Shown: positions 1-6,724, counted from the first letter of the stretch. The stretch: 15,605 bases of DNA from Campylobacter concisus (GCF_003049735.1 NZ_PIRM01000010.1:1-15605); one strand, 5' to 3'. A program made the numbers and translations. Notes: a model not told the origin generated them from the letters alone.

Positions 1-86
1 GCTCTTTGTAAGTAATTATCCTTTCTTTGCAAGAGAATTATCCGCTCTTTGTAAGTAATTATCCTTTCTTTGCAAGAGAATTATCC
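1..86. repeat. Iterons of the replication origin (two 43-bp units)
   Basis: Two perfect tandem copies of a 43-bp unit lie at 1-43 and 44-86. Each unit is two related half-units of 21 and 22 bp. Both halves carry CTTTG(T/C)AAG and end in AATTATCC. The array sits just upstream of a Rep_3 initiator gene, the usual place for initiator-binding iterons. The TTATCC ending matches the first six bases of the DnaA box TTATCCACA, but the following bases do not complete a box. The array continues at the other end of the window, so the true copy number cannot be read from this linear sequence. Confidence 0.88.
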
Positions 87-159
87 TATATATTATTATA
101 AAGTATAATTAAAGACATTAATAGTATAATTTTATTCTTAAACCACAAAAAAGAGCGTT
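87..159 (+). promoter_or_regulatory. A+T-rich origin segment and rep promoter region
   Basis: This stretch is almost entirely A and T, as expected of a DNA-unwinding element next to iterons. It holds two TATAAT boxes, at 104-109 and 125-130. Either could be the -10 element for rep, whose ATG is at 160. No convincing -35 box is visible, which is normal for epsilonproteobacterial sigma-70 promoters. Binding of the initiator to the adjacent iterons could repress this promoter; that is inferred from the family. Confidence 0.55.
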
Positions 160-1125
160 ATGAAAAATCGCAATATAATCGTTCATAGTGATAAAATAAC
201 AAAGGGTAGAAGTAAGCTTAATCTCTCTGAAATGAAGGTTTTTTTGGCCACTATTACTACGATCGATGCCAAAAATGACGATGAATTTAAAGAAATTACA
301 CTTGATAGGCAAGATTTTTGTGAAGATACTAATTTAGATTTTAGAACTGTAAAATCGGTTTGTAGAACACTTTTGAAGCAGGTCTATGAGATAGAAACCG
401 AAAAGGTCTGGGAAGCATACCCTATTTATCAAGTTTTTAAATACGACAAGGATACAGGAGAAATCAAATTTAAATTTAATGACTATATGCGCCCATATTT
501 ATTAAAAATAGTTGAAAGTTTTACAAAATACCAAATTAAAAATATTATCAATATGACTTCTAAATATTCAATAAGGATATATCAAATTCTAAAAGATCTG
601 AGAAATATAACAAGGCAAAAAGAATTTGAATTAGAAGAGTTTTGCGATTGGCTAGAAGTCCCAAAAAACAAAAGGCGTTGGGGAAATTTACAGTTTGATA
701 TTTTAGAGTTGGCCAAAAAGGAAATAAATGAACTGACCGACATTAAAATACTAGGCATATATCCTGAACGCAAAAAAGGAAAAAAAGTCTTATCGTTTAG
801 TATAAAATTTATCACCTCTGAGGAATTAGACAACCTAAAACAGCTTGGTGGAGATGAAAGCTATTTAACTAATGCTGGACTAAGAGAGATCGAGATTTTT
901 GATAGAAAGCTAGTTAGCTTTAACGATAAATATGTGATGATTGATAGCAATATAAGGAGAATTCTATCTACAAGCTCCGATGAAGGAAAAATTAGGGTTC
1001 TTTTTTCAAAAACAGGAACAGATATAAATTTCTTTTGGTTTAATGCAATTAAAGACCTTGAAATAGCTGTTAAAAATGCAGAGACTATAAAAGATACAGA
1101 ACCTACACTTTTTGATATTAATTAA
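160..1125 (+). CDS. Plasmid replication initiator, Rep_3 (RepB/RepE-like) family
   Basis: The 321-residue product has the features of Rep_3 initiators, which bind iterons through two winged-helix domains and open the origin. The N-terminal part starts with a charged segment and KLNLSEMKVFLA. A stretch resembling SKYSIRIYQIL near residues 130-145 matches the family's conserved helix at the start of the second winged helix. A basic RRWGNLQFDIL-like segment follows. The length is typical for full initiators. The ATG follows a weak AAGAG site and two TATAAT boxes. The gene lies immediately beside the iterons, which supports the call. The last 100 residues are less conserved by eye. The next gene is convergent, and the gap between them holds a long inverted repeat. 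Confidence 0.9.
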   Translation: MKNRNIIVHSDKITKGRSKLNLSEMKVFLATITTIDAKNDDEFKEITLDRQDFCEDTNLDFRTVKSVCRTLLKQVYEIETEKVWEAYPIYQVFKYDKDTGEIKFKFNDYMRPYLLKIVESFTKYQIKNIINMTSKYSIRIYQILKDLRNITRQKEFELEEFCDWLEVPKNKRRWGNLQFDILELAKKEINELTDIKILGIYPERKKGKKVLSFSIKFITSEELDNLKQLGGDESYLTNAGLREIEIFDRKLVSFNDKYVMIDSNIRRILSTSSDEGKIRVLFSKTGTDINFFWFNAIKDLEIAVKNAETIKDTEPTLFDIN

Positions 1126-1133
1126 TCTATAAC

Positions 1134-1175
1134 TATGTTATATATGTTAATACAATATATAACATATATAACATA
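1134..1175. promoter_or_regulatory. Long inverted repeat with four TATGTTA/TAACATA heptamers
   Basis: Two 16-bp arms (1134-1149 and 1160-1175) are perfect reverse complements around a 10-bp spacer. Each arm holds two copies of the heptamer TATGTTA or its complement TAACATA, at 1134, 1143, 1160 and 1169. The position between two convergent genes suits a bidirectional terminator. However, the stem has only a few G or C pairs, so it would be weak as RNA. The same heptamers occur at the par operator (5181-5231), which makes a protein-binding site at least as likely. Confidence 0.6.
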
Positions 1176-1865
1176 TTATCTAAAAATACTTGTATCTATA
1201 TTAAATCTAGCTTTGACAACTCCAATAATATTTAACTGAATTTGTTCTTGTGGCTCAATGATGATATCTTGATAAAAGCTATTTAGTGATGTTAGTTTAA
1301 TTATCTTTTGTATTGGATCAAATAAATATTTTTTTACATATAAACTATCTTCCAAGATGGCAATTACAATATCTCCATTTTTTACAGTTTCATTTCTATC
1401 TACTAAAATCATATCATTATCTTTTATAAAAGGCTCCATGCTATCACCCATAGCTCTTATAACGTCATATTCTCTTACAGGAACCTGCAATATTTCTTTT
1501 AAAAATTGTGCGCTTATGGGTATTTTTTTGGCTATTGTGTCATCGTTATATGATCCATATCCAGCACTTGCTCTAACATTATCATAAAAATTAAGATAGA
1601 TTGTTTTAGTTTCGATATCTCTTGCAAGCCTACTTATGTTGTATCCTACCATCGAGCTTTTGGTATTTAAATTAAAGTAGTTAAGTGGAAGACCGAAACG
1701 TGCAGTTATTGCGTGTAGTATAATCTCTCTAGGTTCAATGTCGCCATATTCATAACTTTGTAATGCTCCATACGAGACACCAATGGCTCTAGCAAATTCT
1801 TTTTGACTCATACCTTGGCTTTTTCTTAACTCTCTTATTTTATCACCTATTTTTTGAGTAATCAT
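1176..1865 (-). CDS. HTH/S24 autocleavable repressor (CI/LexA-like)
   Basis: From the ATG at 1865 the product has 229 residues. An XRE helix-turn-helix spans about residues 5-60 (KIRELRKSQGMSQKEFARAIG). The C-terminal half is an S24/LexA-type peptidase. An Ala101-Gly102 cleavage bond lies in ASAGYGS, the catalytic Ser142 in GDSMEP, and the Lys at 178/179 in YVKKYLF. In this family RecA-ssDNA can trigger self-cleavage and derepression. I prefer the 1865 start over an ATG at 1910. An AGGTG site sits 7 bases upstream, and the HTH domain starts directly after it. The gene is divergent from the exported-protein locus, and the two promoters are interleaved. It probably controls itself and that locus. 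Whether it answers to DNA damage is inference. Confidence 0.88.
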   Translation of the reverse strand: MITQKIGDKIRELRKSQGMSQKEFARAIGVSYGALQSYEYGDIEPREIILHAITARFGLPLNYFNLNTKSSMVGYNISRLARDIETKTIYLNFYDNVRASAGYGSYNDDTIAKKIPISAQFLKEILQVPVREYDVIRAMGDSMEPFIKDNDMILVDRNETVKNGDIVIAILEDSLYVKKYLFDPIQKIIKLTSLNSFYQDIIIEPQEQIQLNIIGVVKARFNIDTSIFR

Positions 1866-1888
1866 AAATATACACCTATTTTTTGAGT
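1844..1888. repeat. 16-bp direct repeat over the repressor start
   Basis: CACCTATTTTTTGAGT occurs at 1844-1859 and again at 1873-1888, 29 bp apart. On the minus strand each copy reads ACTCAAAAAATAGGTG. The upstream copy supplies the AGGTG ribosome site of the repressor. The downstream copy encodes the first residues, TQKIG. It could be an operator pair, a translational control element, or a small tandem duplication. Confidence 0.6.
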
Positions 1889-1895
1889 TAATATC

Positions 1896-1929
1896 TTGAC
1901 TAATACACATTATTGGAGTATAATGTCAA
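1896..1929. promoter_or_regulatory. Interleaved divergent promoters between repressor and exported-protein locus
   Basis: Rightward: TTGACT at 1896-1901, a 17-bp spacer, and TATAAT at 1919-1924, an excellent sigma-70 promoter. Leftward: TTGACA read from 1929 to 1924, and a weaker TATTAG -10 at 1905-1900 with 18-bp spacing. The two occupy the same 34 bp, so RNA polymerase cannot use both at once. The outer TTGAC and GTCAA form an inverted repeat that could also be the repressor's operator. The sequences are seen; the control scheme is inferred. Confidence 0.65.
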
Positions 1930-2168
1930 TAACAATTTAGGTATTATATCTTAAAAATACATAAATATCAAGTTTCTTATGTATTTGGCATGTGTTTTAT
2001 CTAGATTGGAACATAAAAAATAAGGAGGACAGCATGTAAAATATTTAATATAAATTGGATATTAAAAACACACTGTCAGATAATTAAAGCGATCCAATTA
2101 TAGTGTGCTGCAAATTAATATTCAATTAAAATCATTCATATCTTACTCATTGTTTTTAGGAGGAAAAA
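1930..2168 (+). other. Gene-free structured leader with two hairpins and a start-stop codon pair
   Basis: No gene of normal size fits here. A hairpin has 10-bp perfect arms at 1955-1964 and 1977-1986. At 2023-2039 a strong AAGGAGGA site is followed at normal spacing by ATG and at once by TAA, a one-codon reading frame. A larger stem pairs 2053-2065 with 2115-2127 (13 positions, one of them a G-T pair). A second helix, CACACT 2069-2074 with AGTGTG 2102-2107, is nested inside it. A second strong AGGAGG site then serves the lipoprotein at 2169. The layout suits a regulatory 5' leader or a small RNA gene; I cannot decide which. Confidence 0.5.
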
Positions 2169-2285
2169 ATGAAAAAGATAGTTTTTCTTGTTTTAGTTGT
2201 GCTGAACATAATTGGTTGTAGCACCTTAATAAGTGTTGGAGATAATAACTACAACACACATACTATAAAAAAGGATTTAAAATGA
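2169..2285 (+). CDS. Very small lipoprotein (38 aa)
   Basis: The ATG at 2169 has a strong AGGAGG site. The 38-residue product begins MKKIVFLVLVVLNIIGC: two lysines, a hydrophobic run, then a lipobox-like I-I-G-C with the Cys at residue 17. After lipid attachment only about 22 residues would remain, rich in Asn and Thr and ending in lysines. Its TGA overlaps the ATG of the next gene (ATGA at 2282-2285), so the two are probably translationally coupled. An AAGGA inside its last codons is the ribosome site for that gene. Small lipoproteins of this kind often sit in secretion or conjugation loci as pilot or immunity-type peptides. No such function is shown here. The hydrophobic start, the lipobox and the coupling make chance unlikely. 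Confidence 0.75.
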   Translation: MKKIVFLVLVVLNIIGCSTLISVGDNNYNTHTIKKDLK

Positions 2286-3298
2286 AAATTTTTACAATAT
2301 TAAGAAATATTTCAGTAATGGTGGCTTTAAGCTCTCAGGCTTTTGGATATGTGGCTATGCCAGGAGAACCAAACATAAATAATGCAAGAGATGCACTTGT
2401 GCCAATTTCAAGTGGTAGTTCTAGACTTTTTACAATCTTGGTTAATAAAAGCCAAAATGATCCAACTCTAGATTTTGAAAATGCTTCTAAACTAGCAGAT
2501 GATGATTATTTATGTATAAGTGGTGATAAAAAAGTTAAATGCAATGCTTTAACATATTATGAGACTACTTTATGGTCATCGAATAGTGTAGCCGCCAAGA
2601 TAGAGCTTAATAGTAATATTCTTGAAAATCTAAAAAAAGATAATAAGAAAATTGTTTTTTTAAATAGGATTAATCATGGACGAGCTGGAGATCCCTTAAG
2701 AAATGATAAGCCATTTATGAAAGTGTATATTGATAAAAATGGTTATTTAAATGCTGAGTTTACAAGATTGACTGGTGGACTTAGCCAAGCAAGAACAAGT
2801 GAACCAATTCCAACAGATGAACCAGTATATATTCAAGCCAATGAAATGGGTGAAGTATATGAAGTTGGTTGGAAAGGGTTAGTCAGCAATAAAACTTCTT
2901 TCGGTAAAAATGGCCATCAAGTATCGCCTATAGATAGTGATCAAAATGCAAATCCAAAACCTTGGGTTGAGCTAGGATTAGACAGCAATGAACAAGATGA
3001 TCTAGATATGAATGATGTTTATAACGGTGCAAAAGTACATAGCCTTTTAAACGTTAAAGACTACTTTTGGAGTTATAAGGTTGATATGTTTTCTTATATA
3101 AATAAAAATACTACAACCATGCCAGTTCATCAAAATAATACGCAATTGAACCTGGATATGAATCTAGTTTATAAGATATTAAACGATCTAAGGAATCCTG
3201 ATCAGAATGACTCTAACCTGAATTTTAAAAACGATACATTACGTGTTTATAGCGTTCCTGGTACAGGAATTGTTGCTGATATCAGAGAAAAACAGTAA
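2282..3298 (+). CDS. Exported protein of unknown function (338 aa)
   Basis: I do not recognise this family. The N-terminus (MKIFTILRNISVMVALSSQA) is a Sec signal peptide, with likely cleavage after Ala20 or Gly22. The mature part is about 316 residues, acidic, rich in Asn and Asp, with no membrane segment. A cysteine pair at residues 78 and 87 could form a disulfide. There is no double-glycine leader after the signal peptide, unlike the three other exported proteins here. It is coupled by an ATGA overlap to the small lipoprotein. A hairpin separates it from the 584-aa gene downstream. The order, exported protein followed by a signal-less protein, repeats the arrangement of the three double-glycine modules. 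It may be a distant relative or a different cargo of the same locus. Confidence 0.8.
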   Translation: MKIFTILRNISVMVALSSQAFGYVAMPGEPNINNARDALVPISSGSSRLFTILVNKSQNDPTLDFENASKLADDDYLCISGDKKVKCNALTYYETTLWSSNSVAAKIELNSNILENLKKDNKKIVFLNRINHGRAGDPLRNDKPFMKVYIDKNGYLNAEFTRLTGGLSQARTSEPIPTDEPVYIQANEMGEVYEVGWKGLVSNKTSFGKNGHQVSPIDSDQNANPKPWVELGLDSNEQDDLDMNDVYNGAKVHSLLNVKDYFWSYKVDMFSYINKNTTTMPVHQNNTQLNLDMNLVYKILNDLRNPDQNDSNLNFKNDTLRVYSVPGTGIVADIREKQ

Positions 3299-3308
3299 TT
3301 CTTACAGC

Positions 3309-3327
3309 GAGAGCCATTTTGGCTCTC
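3309..3327 (+). terminator. Hairpin between the 338-aa and 584-aa genes
   Basis: GAGAGCC, loop ATTTT, GGCTCTC forms a 7-bp, G+C-rich perfect stem 10 bp after a stop codon. No run of T follows directly, so it may be a partial terminator or an mRNA-stabilising element rather than a full stop. Confidence 0.5.
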
Positions 3328-3395
3328 CAGCTCCCATACTACTAAACATTTTTTATATTTGCCGATATAAGCTATATATTTTAAAAGGATTTAAA

Positions 3396-5150
3396 ATGAA
3401 TGTATCACCAAATTTAGAGCCCATAAATATAAATTTACCCAAAGATATGATCTATTCAAGGGTCCTTCTTGGCGTAGATAGAGTGCAAACTTTAGACAAC
3501 ACAAATTTAAAGTCTGAGCTTAAAGACATCGCTACTAAGCTTATCTCAAATAGCACTTACTCTATCATCCAAAGCGCCAGCACCAGTGGTGTGAAATCAG
3601 ACTACTCTAAAACAGATATTGGGCTAAATCAAGCTTTTTCTTATAGAGATATCCAGAGAAGAAACTGGAGCAAAGAAGACTTTGAGAACAAGTATCTCTT
3701 TGGCGAAGATGCCTCAGCACTAAGGAAAGTGGATCAAACTAGCACCTATTTTTCATCTATAAATTCAAAAACTCCCATTAAGCCCATCGCGGCAGCAGAT
3801 ACTAAATTTACAAATTTAAATGACTACGCCTATGAAAAAACGATAAAAACTTCACGAGGTGACGTAGAGGTCTTTTTGGATCTTTATGACGATAATGACA
3901 AACTAGGCATAGGCAAGCTAGACGCAAATGGATTTTTATTTAACTTTGATAGCAACAAGGATGGAGTGATAAATTCTGGCGATAAATACTTTGATAAGCT
4001 AAAAGTTAGAGGCTACGACAAAGACGGTAATGAGAAAATTTTTAAACTAAGCGAAGTTACGAGCGAGATAAACCTGAACGACTTTATCAAAAAGGATATT
4101 AGAAATTTAAGCTACGAGGCTATGGACTTTGCTAGCAAAAATACGGTTGATTATAGAGTTAGTTTAAACAACTCAAACCCTTATACTCTATTTTCAGCCG
4201 AGTATCGCTACCAAAAGATAGGCAAAGAAGAGACTAATAAATTTTTCAAAGACCATGCAGACCAAGACGGCTGGGTAGATCTTAGGGATAATAAGATATT
4301 TAACGAAGAGAGTGGCTTAAACAATTTTGCCTATGAGAAAGTTGGCTTTGACGGCAAGAAAAAGCTTAGTGAGTTTAACCCTATCATAAAACCTGCTGGA
4401 TCTAAACAAGACGAGAGTTTTTCATACGCAGGCTATCAAAAAGATAGCTTTATGAAATTTTATAACGACTACCAAAAAGAGTCTAGCGCTCACAGTAAAG
4501 ATGTAGAGTGGATAAGCAAAAATTTAAAAGAGCAAGATGTAGAAGACGCAGATGATCTCATCTCAAAGCTAAAAACCACAAAGTCATCTTATATGATCGC
4601 TATGGAGAGTGAGTTTGAAAAAGCAACTGGGCTTGAGTTTAGCCTAGAAAATTTAGAAAGAGTAAAGCATGCTTTTGAGAGTGATACGAGTAAGGCAGCA
4701 GCTGCTCTAAAGGACACGGACAGCGTAATAGCTATGAAGCTAAACAAAAATGGCACAATCACGCTTAAATTTGATAGTGGAAGAGAGCTAGAGGTAAAAG
4801 AAATTTATAGCGACACTGGTAAGCTAATAAGCAAAGATGACAAAGATAGTAAAAGAGCAAGTATAAATTTAGATGCTAAGAGCATGAATGATATAGAGTT
4901 AAATAGACTTGACTTTAAGGATATAGGCATAAAGCAAGATGAGAAGATATCTAGCCTAAAAGAGCTTGGAGCAAAGCTCGTTAAAAACCTCTCTGATAAA
5001 TTTACAAATAAATTCCTAATCGGACTTGAAAACGGCAAAAGCATCACCACTAAAGAAATTTACAACATTACCTACCTTGAAAACGACCTCAAATTTAAAG
5101 AACTATCTAGTAAAGATAGGCTTTATAAAAAGGTAGATACGAGAGTGTGA
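3396..5150 (+). CDS. Large signal-less protein with a calcium-loop motif (584 aa)
   Basis: The start at 3396 follows AAAAGGA at good spacing; an upstream extension to 3243 would run back into the previous gene. The product has no signal peptide and no membrane segment. Residues 185-196 read DSNKDGVINSGD, a full EF-hand or dockerin-like calcium loop with Asp/Asn at 1, 3, 5, 9 and 12 and Gly at 6. A weaker copy lies near 287-298 (DQDGWVDLRD). The C-terminal third is Lys-rich and probably helical. The Asn/Ser-rich, disordered-looking N-terminus is like that of proteins exported through the flagellar apparatus in Campylobacter, but this is only a resemblance. It follows an exported-protein gene, as three smaller signal-less proteins in this window do. 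Function unknown. Confidence 0.82.
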   Translation: MNVSPNLEPININLPKDMIYSRVLLGVDRVQTLDNTNLKSELKDIATKLISNSTYSIIQSASTSGVKSDYSKTDIGLNQAFSYRDIQRRNWSKEDFENKYLFGEDASALRKVDQTSTYFSSINSKTPIKPIAAADTKFTNLNDYAYEKTIKTSRGDVEVFLDLYDDNDKLGIGKLDANGFLFNFDSNKDGVINSGDKYFDKLKVRGYDKDGNEKIFKLSEVTSEINLNDFIKKDIRNLSYEAMDFASKNTVDYRVSLNNSNPYTLFSAEYRYQKIGKEETNKFFKDHADQDGWVDLRDNKIFNEESGLNNFAYEKVGFDGKKKLSEFNPIIKPAGSKQDESFSYAGYQKDSFMKFYNDYQKESSAHSKDVEWISKNLKEQDVEDADDLISKLKTTKSSYMIAMESEFEKATGLEFSLENLERVKHAFESDTSKAAAALKDTDSVIAMKLNKNGTITLKFDSGRELEVKEIYSDTGKLISKDDKDSKRASINLDAKSMNDIELNRLDFKDIGIKQDEKISSLKELGAKLVKNLSDKFTNKFLIGLENGKSITTKEIYNITYLENDLKFKELSSKDRLYKKVDTRV

Positions 5151-5180
5151 AAGCATAAGATAACCGTTTTATTTATAGTA

Positions 5181-5240
5181 TATGTTTTGTATTATATTAA
5201 CATAATTATCATATAATATGTTATTAACATACTATATGAT
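5181..5240. promoter_or_regulatory. Par operator / candidate centromere
   Basis: A 33-bp near-perfect palindrome has arms 5208-5223 and 5225-5240 (15 of 16 positions pair) around a single T. It contains TATGTTA at 5217-5223 and TAACATA at 5225-5231. Another TAACATA is at 5198-5204 and a near-copy TATGTTT at 5181-5187. TATAAT at 5212-5217 lies inside the left arm, so a bound protein would block the parA promoter. Small ParA loci of this type usually place the autoregulatory and centromere sites here. Ribbon-helix-helix partners such as omega bind heptamer arrays. Confidence 0.65.
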
Positions 5241-5253
5241 AAAAAGGATTAAT

Positions 5254-5817
5254 ATGAATTTAGCAGTTTTACAACTAAAGGGTGGGGTTGGAAAGACGCC
5301 GCTTAGTTTTAGTTTGGCAAAAGATCTTGGACTAAAATGGCAAAGCAATGATGACTCTGTAGTGCCACAGTTTTACAAAGATGGCAAAATATTAGATAAG
5401 TGCATTTTTGAACCAAATACTATGTATGACTTTGGAGGATTTGCCTCGGCTGGAGTGCTAGAGATACTAAAACATTGTAGTATTGTTATTGTTCCCATTA
5501 CTTCTAACCCAAATTCCATTAAAAGAGCAGCAAGCACCATATCACAGATCAAACCTCTTGGCTGCAAAACACTAGGTCTTATAACAGATGTCTCTTCTCA
5601 AAAAGAGCTAGAAGAAACAGTAGCAATGATAAAAGCTGCTAACATAGCTTGCACAAAATTTCTTATTTTAAAAAGCTCTAAAATATTTGAAAATGCTATG
5701 ACAACTGGACTAAGTTTTTTAGAGCTATACAATGAAAGCAATCTCTCAAAAAGACAATATCAGTCATTTATAGATATGTATCAAAAAGTCGTTAATTACA
5801 TAAAGGATAATAAATAA
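5254..5817 (+). CDS. ParA-like partition ATPase (187 aa)
   Basis: The ATG at 5254 follows AAAAAGGA. The upstream ATG at 5218 lies inside the palindromic operator and lacks a ribosome site. The product opens with the deviant Walker A motif LKGGVGKTPLS (signature lysine in KGG, P-loop Lys-Thr), which marks the ParA/MinD family. YDFGG near residue 60 fits the Walker B position. At 187 residues it is a short form without an N-terminal DNA-binding domain, so autoregulation should fall to the small partner downstream. One oddity is proline after GKT, where Thr or Ser is usual. The stop codon overlaps the next start (TAATG), giving tight coupling. The expected role is ATP-driven plasmid segregation over the nucleoid. 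Confidence 0.86.
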   Translation: MNLAVLQLKGGVGKTPLSFSLAKDLGLKWQSNDDSVVPQFYKDGKILDKCIFEPNTMYDFGGFASAGVLEILKHCSIVIVPITSNPNSIKRAASTISQIKPLGCKTLGLITDVSSQKELEETVAMIKAANIACTKFLILKSSKIFENAMTTGLSFLELYNESNLSKRQYQSFIDMYQKVVNYIKDNK

Positions 5818-6104
5818 TGGCAAAATTGAATTTAGATCTTACAGAGATAGAGCTAAACGAACTAAGCACGGCAAGCTTTCAAGAACAAGACGAAAAGCAA
5901 GAAACTAAAAAAACTGGCGGCAGACCAAAAAGTGCCAATCCTGCCGACAAAAGAACGACAATGTTTTTGTCTAGTGAAGAGCTGGATTTTTTAGACGAAA
6001 TGGGACATATAACCAGAACAAATAGAACCCAATATCTAAGATCGATCATCAGAGAAAAAATGGAAGATTTTAAAAGTAAAAAAGCAATAAATATGCTAAA
6101 ATAA
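5817..6104 (+). CDS. Ribbon-helix-helix partition partner (ParB/omega-like)
   Basis: The 95-residue product begins at an ATG overlapping the parA stop and has an AAAGGA site. Residues 1-40 are polar and probably flexible, the usual place for a ParA-stimulating peptide. About residues 44-85 (KRTTMFLSSEELDFLDEMG, then a basic TRTNRTQYLRSIIREKM helix) fit a ribbon-helix-helix fold: one strand and two helices that dimerise and bind DNA repeats. It likely binds the heptamers at 5181-5240, represses parA and acts as the centromere-binding protein. The related heptamers at 1134-1175 may be a second site. The double-glycine gene at 6130 follows after 25 bp on the same strand and could share the transcript. 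Confidence 0.8.
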   Translation: MAKLNLDLTEIELNELSTASFQEQDEKQETKKTGGRPKSANPADKRTTMFLSSEELDFLDEMGHITRTNRTQYLRSIIREKMEDFKSKKAINMLK

Positions 6105-6129
6105 AACAATTTTTTAACAAGGAGTTTAA

Positions 6130-6687
6130 ATGGAAAAGCTATTTAAAGTTGCACTAGCTAGTGCTTTAATGTTAAGTGGTGCCTTTGCAAATGATTTGCT
6201 TTCTAAAGCTACAAATGGGGCCGCAGATAATAATTCAGTTGGTGTGAAAACACTAAATAGCTTGGATCTAGAGCAAGTTAATGGTGGGTATAGCATAAAA
6301 ATTCATAATCTTTCAAAAACACAAAATTTTTCTCAAGCCGTAGCACTTGTTAATTTTTCTCCATATGAACGAGACAACAAGGTATCTTGTGGGCTTAACA
6401 TGCCAGATGGTTGTTCTGGTGGATACTATGCTAAAAGTAATTTTCAAGAAGTTATGAATCAAGTTAATTATAGCAATGATGAATACTTAGGTGTTGTAGC
6501 AACAAAGGTGAATAAGCCTTATGGCTTTGGTAGCATTCCACAATATTCTTACTCTGTTGCAGCCTTTAAAAATGTAAATGGCCAACTTATGAGACTAAAA
6601 ACCATAACAAACAAACCATATATAGCAAACGAACTAATAAATTCAAAAGCTGTTAGAAATCAACTAACTATGAGCCTTGGCTTTTAA
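6130..6687 (+). CDS. Sec-exported double-glycine protein 1 (185 aa)
   Basis: The ATG at 6130 follows AAGGAG. A clear signal peptide (Lys4, hydrophobic core, AFA) ends at residue 20. Residues 21-53 form a propeptide ending LNSLDLEQVNGG, which fits the double-glycine leader consensus L-S-x2-E-L-x2-I-x-G-G of bacteriocins. Cutting after Gly53 would leave a 132-residue mature protein. Cys87 and Cys95 could form a disulfide in the periplasm. A Y-S-Y-S-V-A-A-F segment near 139-146 matches the two sister proteins, which share the whole layout. It was probably recruited into the par transcript or lies just behind it. A strong terminator-like hairpin separates it from its partner gene. Its activity after maturation is unknown; an effector, bacteriocin or surface subunit are all possible. 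Confidence 0.85.
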   Translation: MEKLFKVALASALMLSGAFANDLLSKATNGAADNNSVGVKTLNSLDLEQVNGGYSIKIHNLSKTQNFSQAVALVNFSPYERDNKVSCGLNMPDGCSGGYYAKSNFQEVMNQVNYSNDEYLGVVATKVNKPYGFGSIPQYSYSVAAFKNVNGQLMRLKTITNKPYIANELINSKAVRNQLTMSLGF

Positions 6688-6697
6688 TTGAGATTGC

Positions 6698-6724
6698 AAC
6701 CCTAGTTTTAACTAGGGTTTTATT
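6698..6724 (+). terminator. Rho-independent terminator or attenuator after double-glycine gene 1
   Basis: AACCCTAGTT (6698-6707) and AACTAGGGTT (6710-6719) pair perfectly across TT, and TTATTT follows. This is the best intrinsic terminator in the window. The next gene starts only 17 bp later with its ribosome site directly behind the T run. Expression of the partner therefore needs read-through or an internal promoter. Confidence 0.75.

Noticed and set aside
1..86. Tandem repeats as a CRISPR array
   Set aside because: The 43-bp units are contiguous with no unique spacers, and no cas genes are present. The position next to a Rep_3 gene marks them as iterons.
582..833. Minus-strand frame of 83 residues inside rep
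   Set aside because: It is a shadow of the initiator gene with no ribosome site and a Phe/Ser-rich composition typical of antisense frames.
1134..1175. Inverted repeat as a simple bidirectional terminator
   Set aside because: The stem is nearly all A-T pairs, and it contains repeated heptamers shared with the par operator. A binding site is at least as likely, so I did not call it a terminator.
1866..1910. Repressor start at the upstream ATG (1910)
   Set aside because: It would add 15 residues unlike any HTH N-terminus and would leave little room for a leader behind the leftward promoter. The ATG at 1865 has an AGGTG site and fits the domain.
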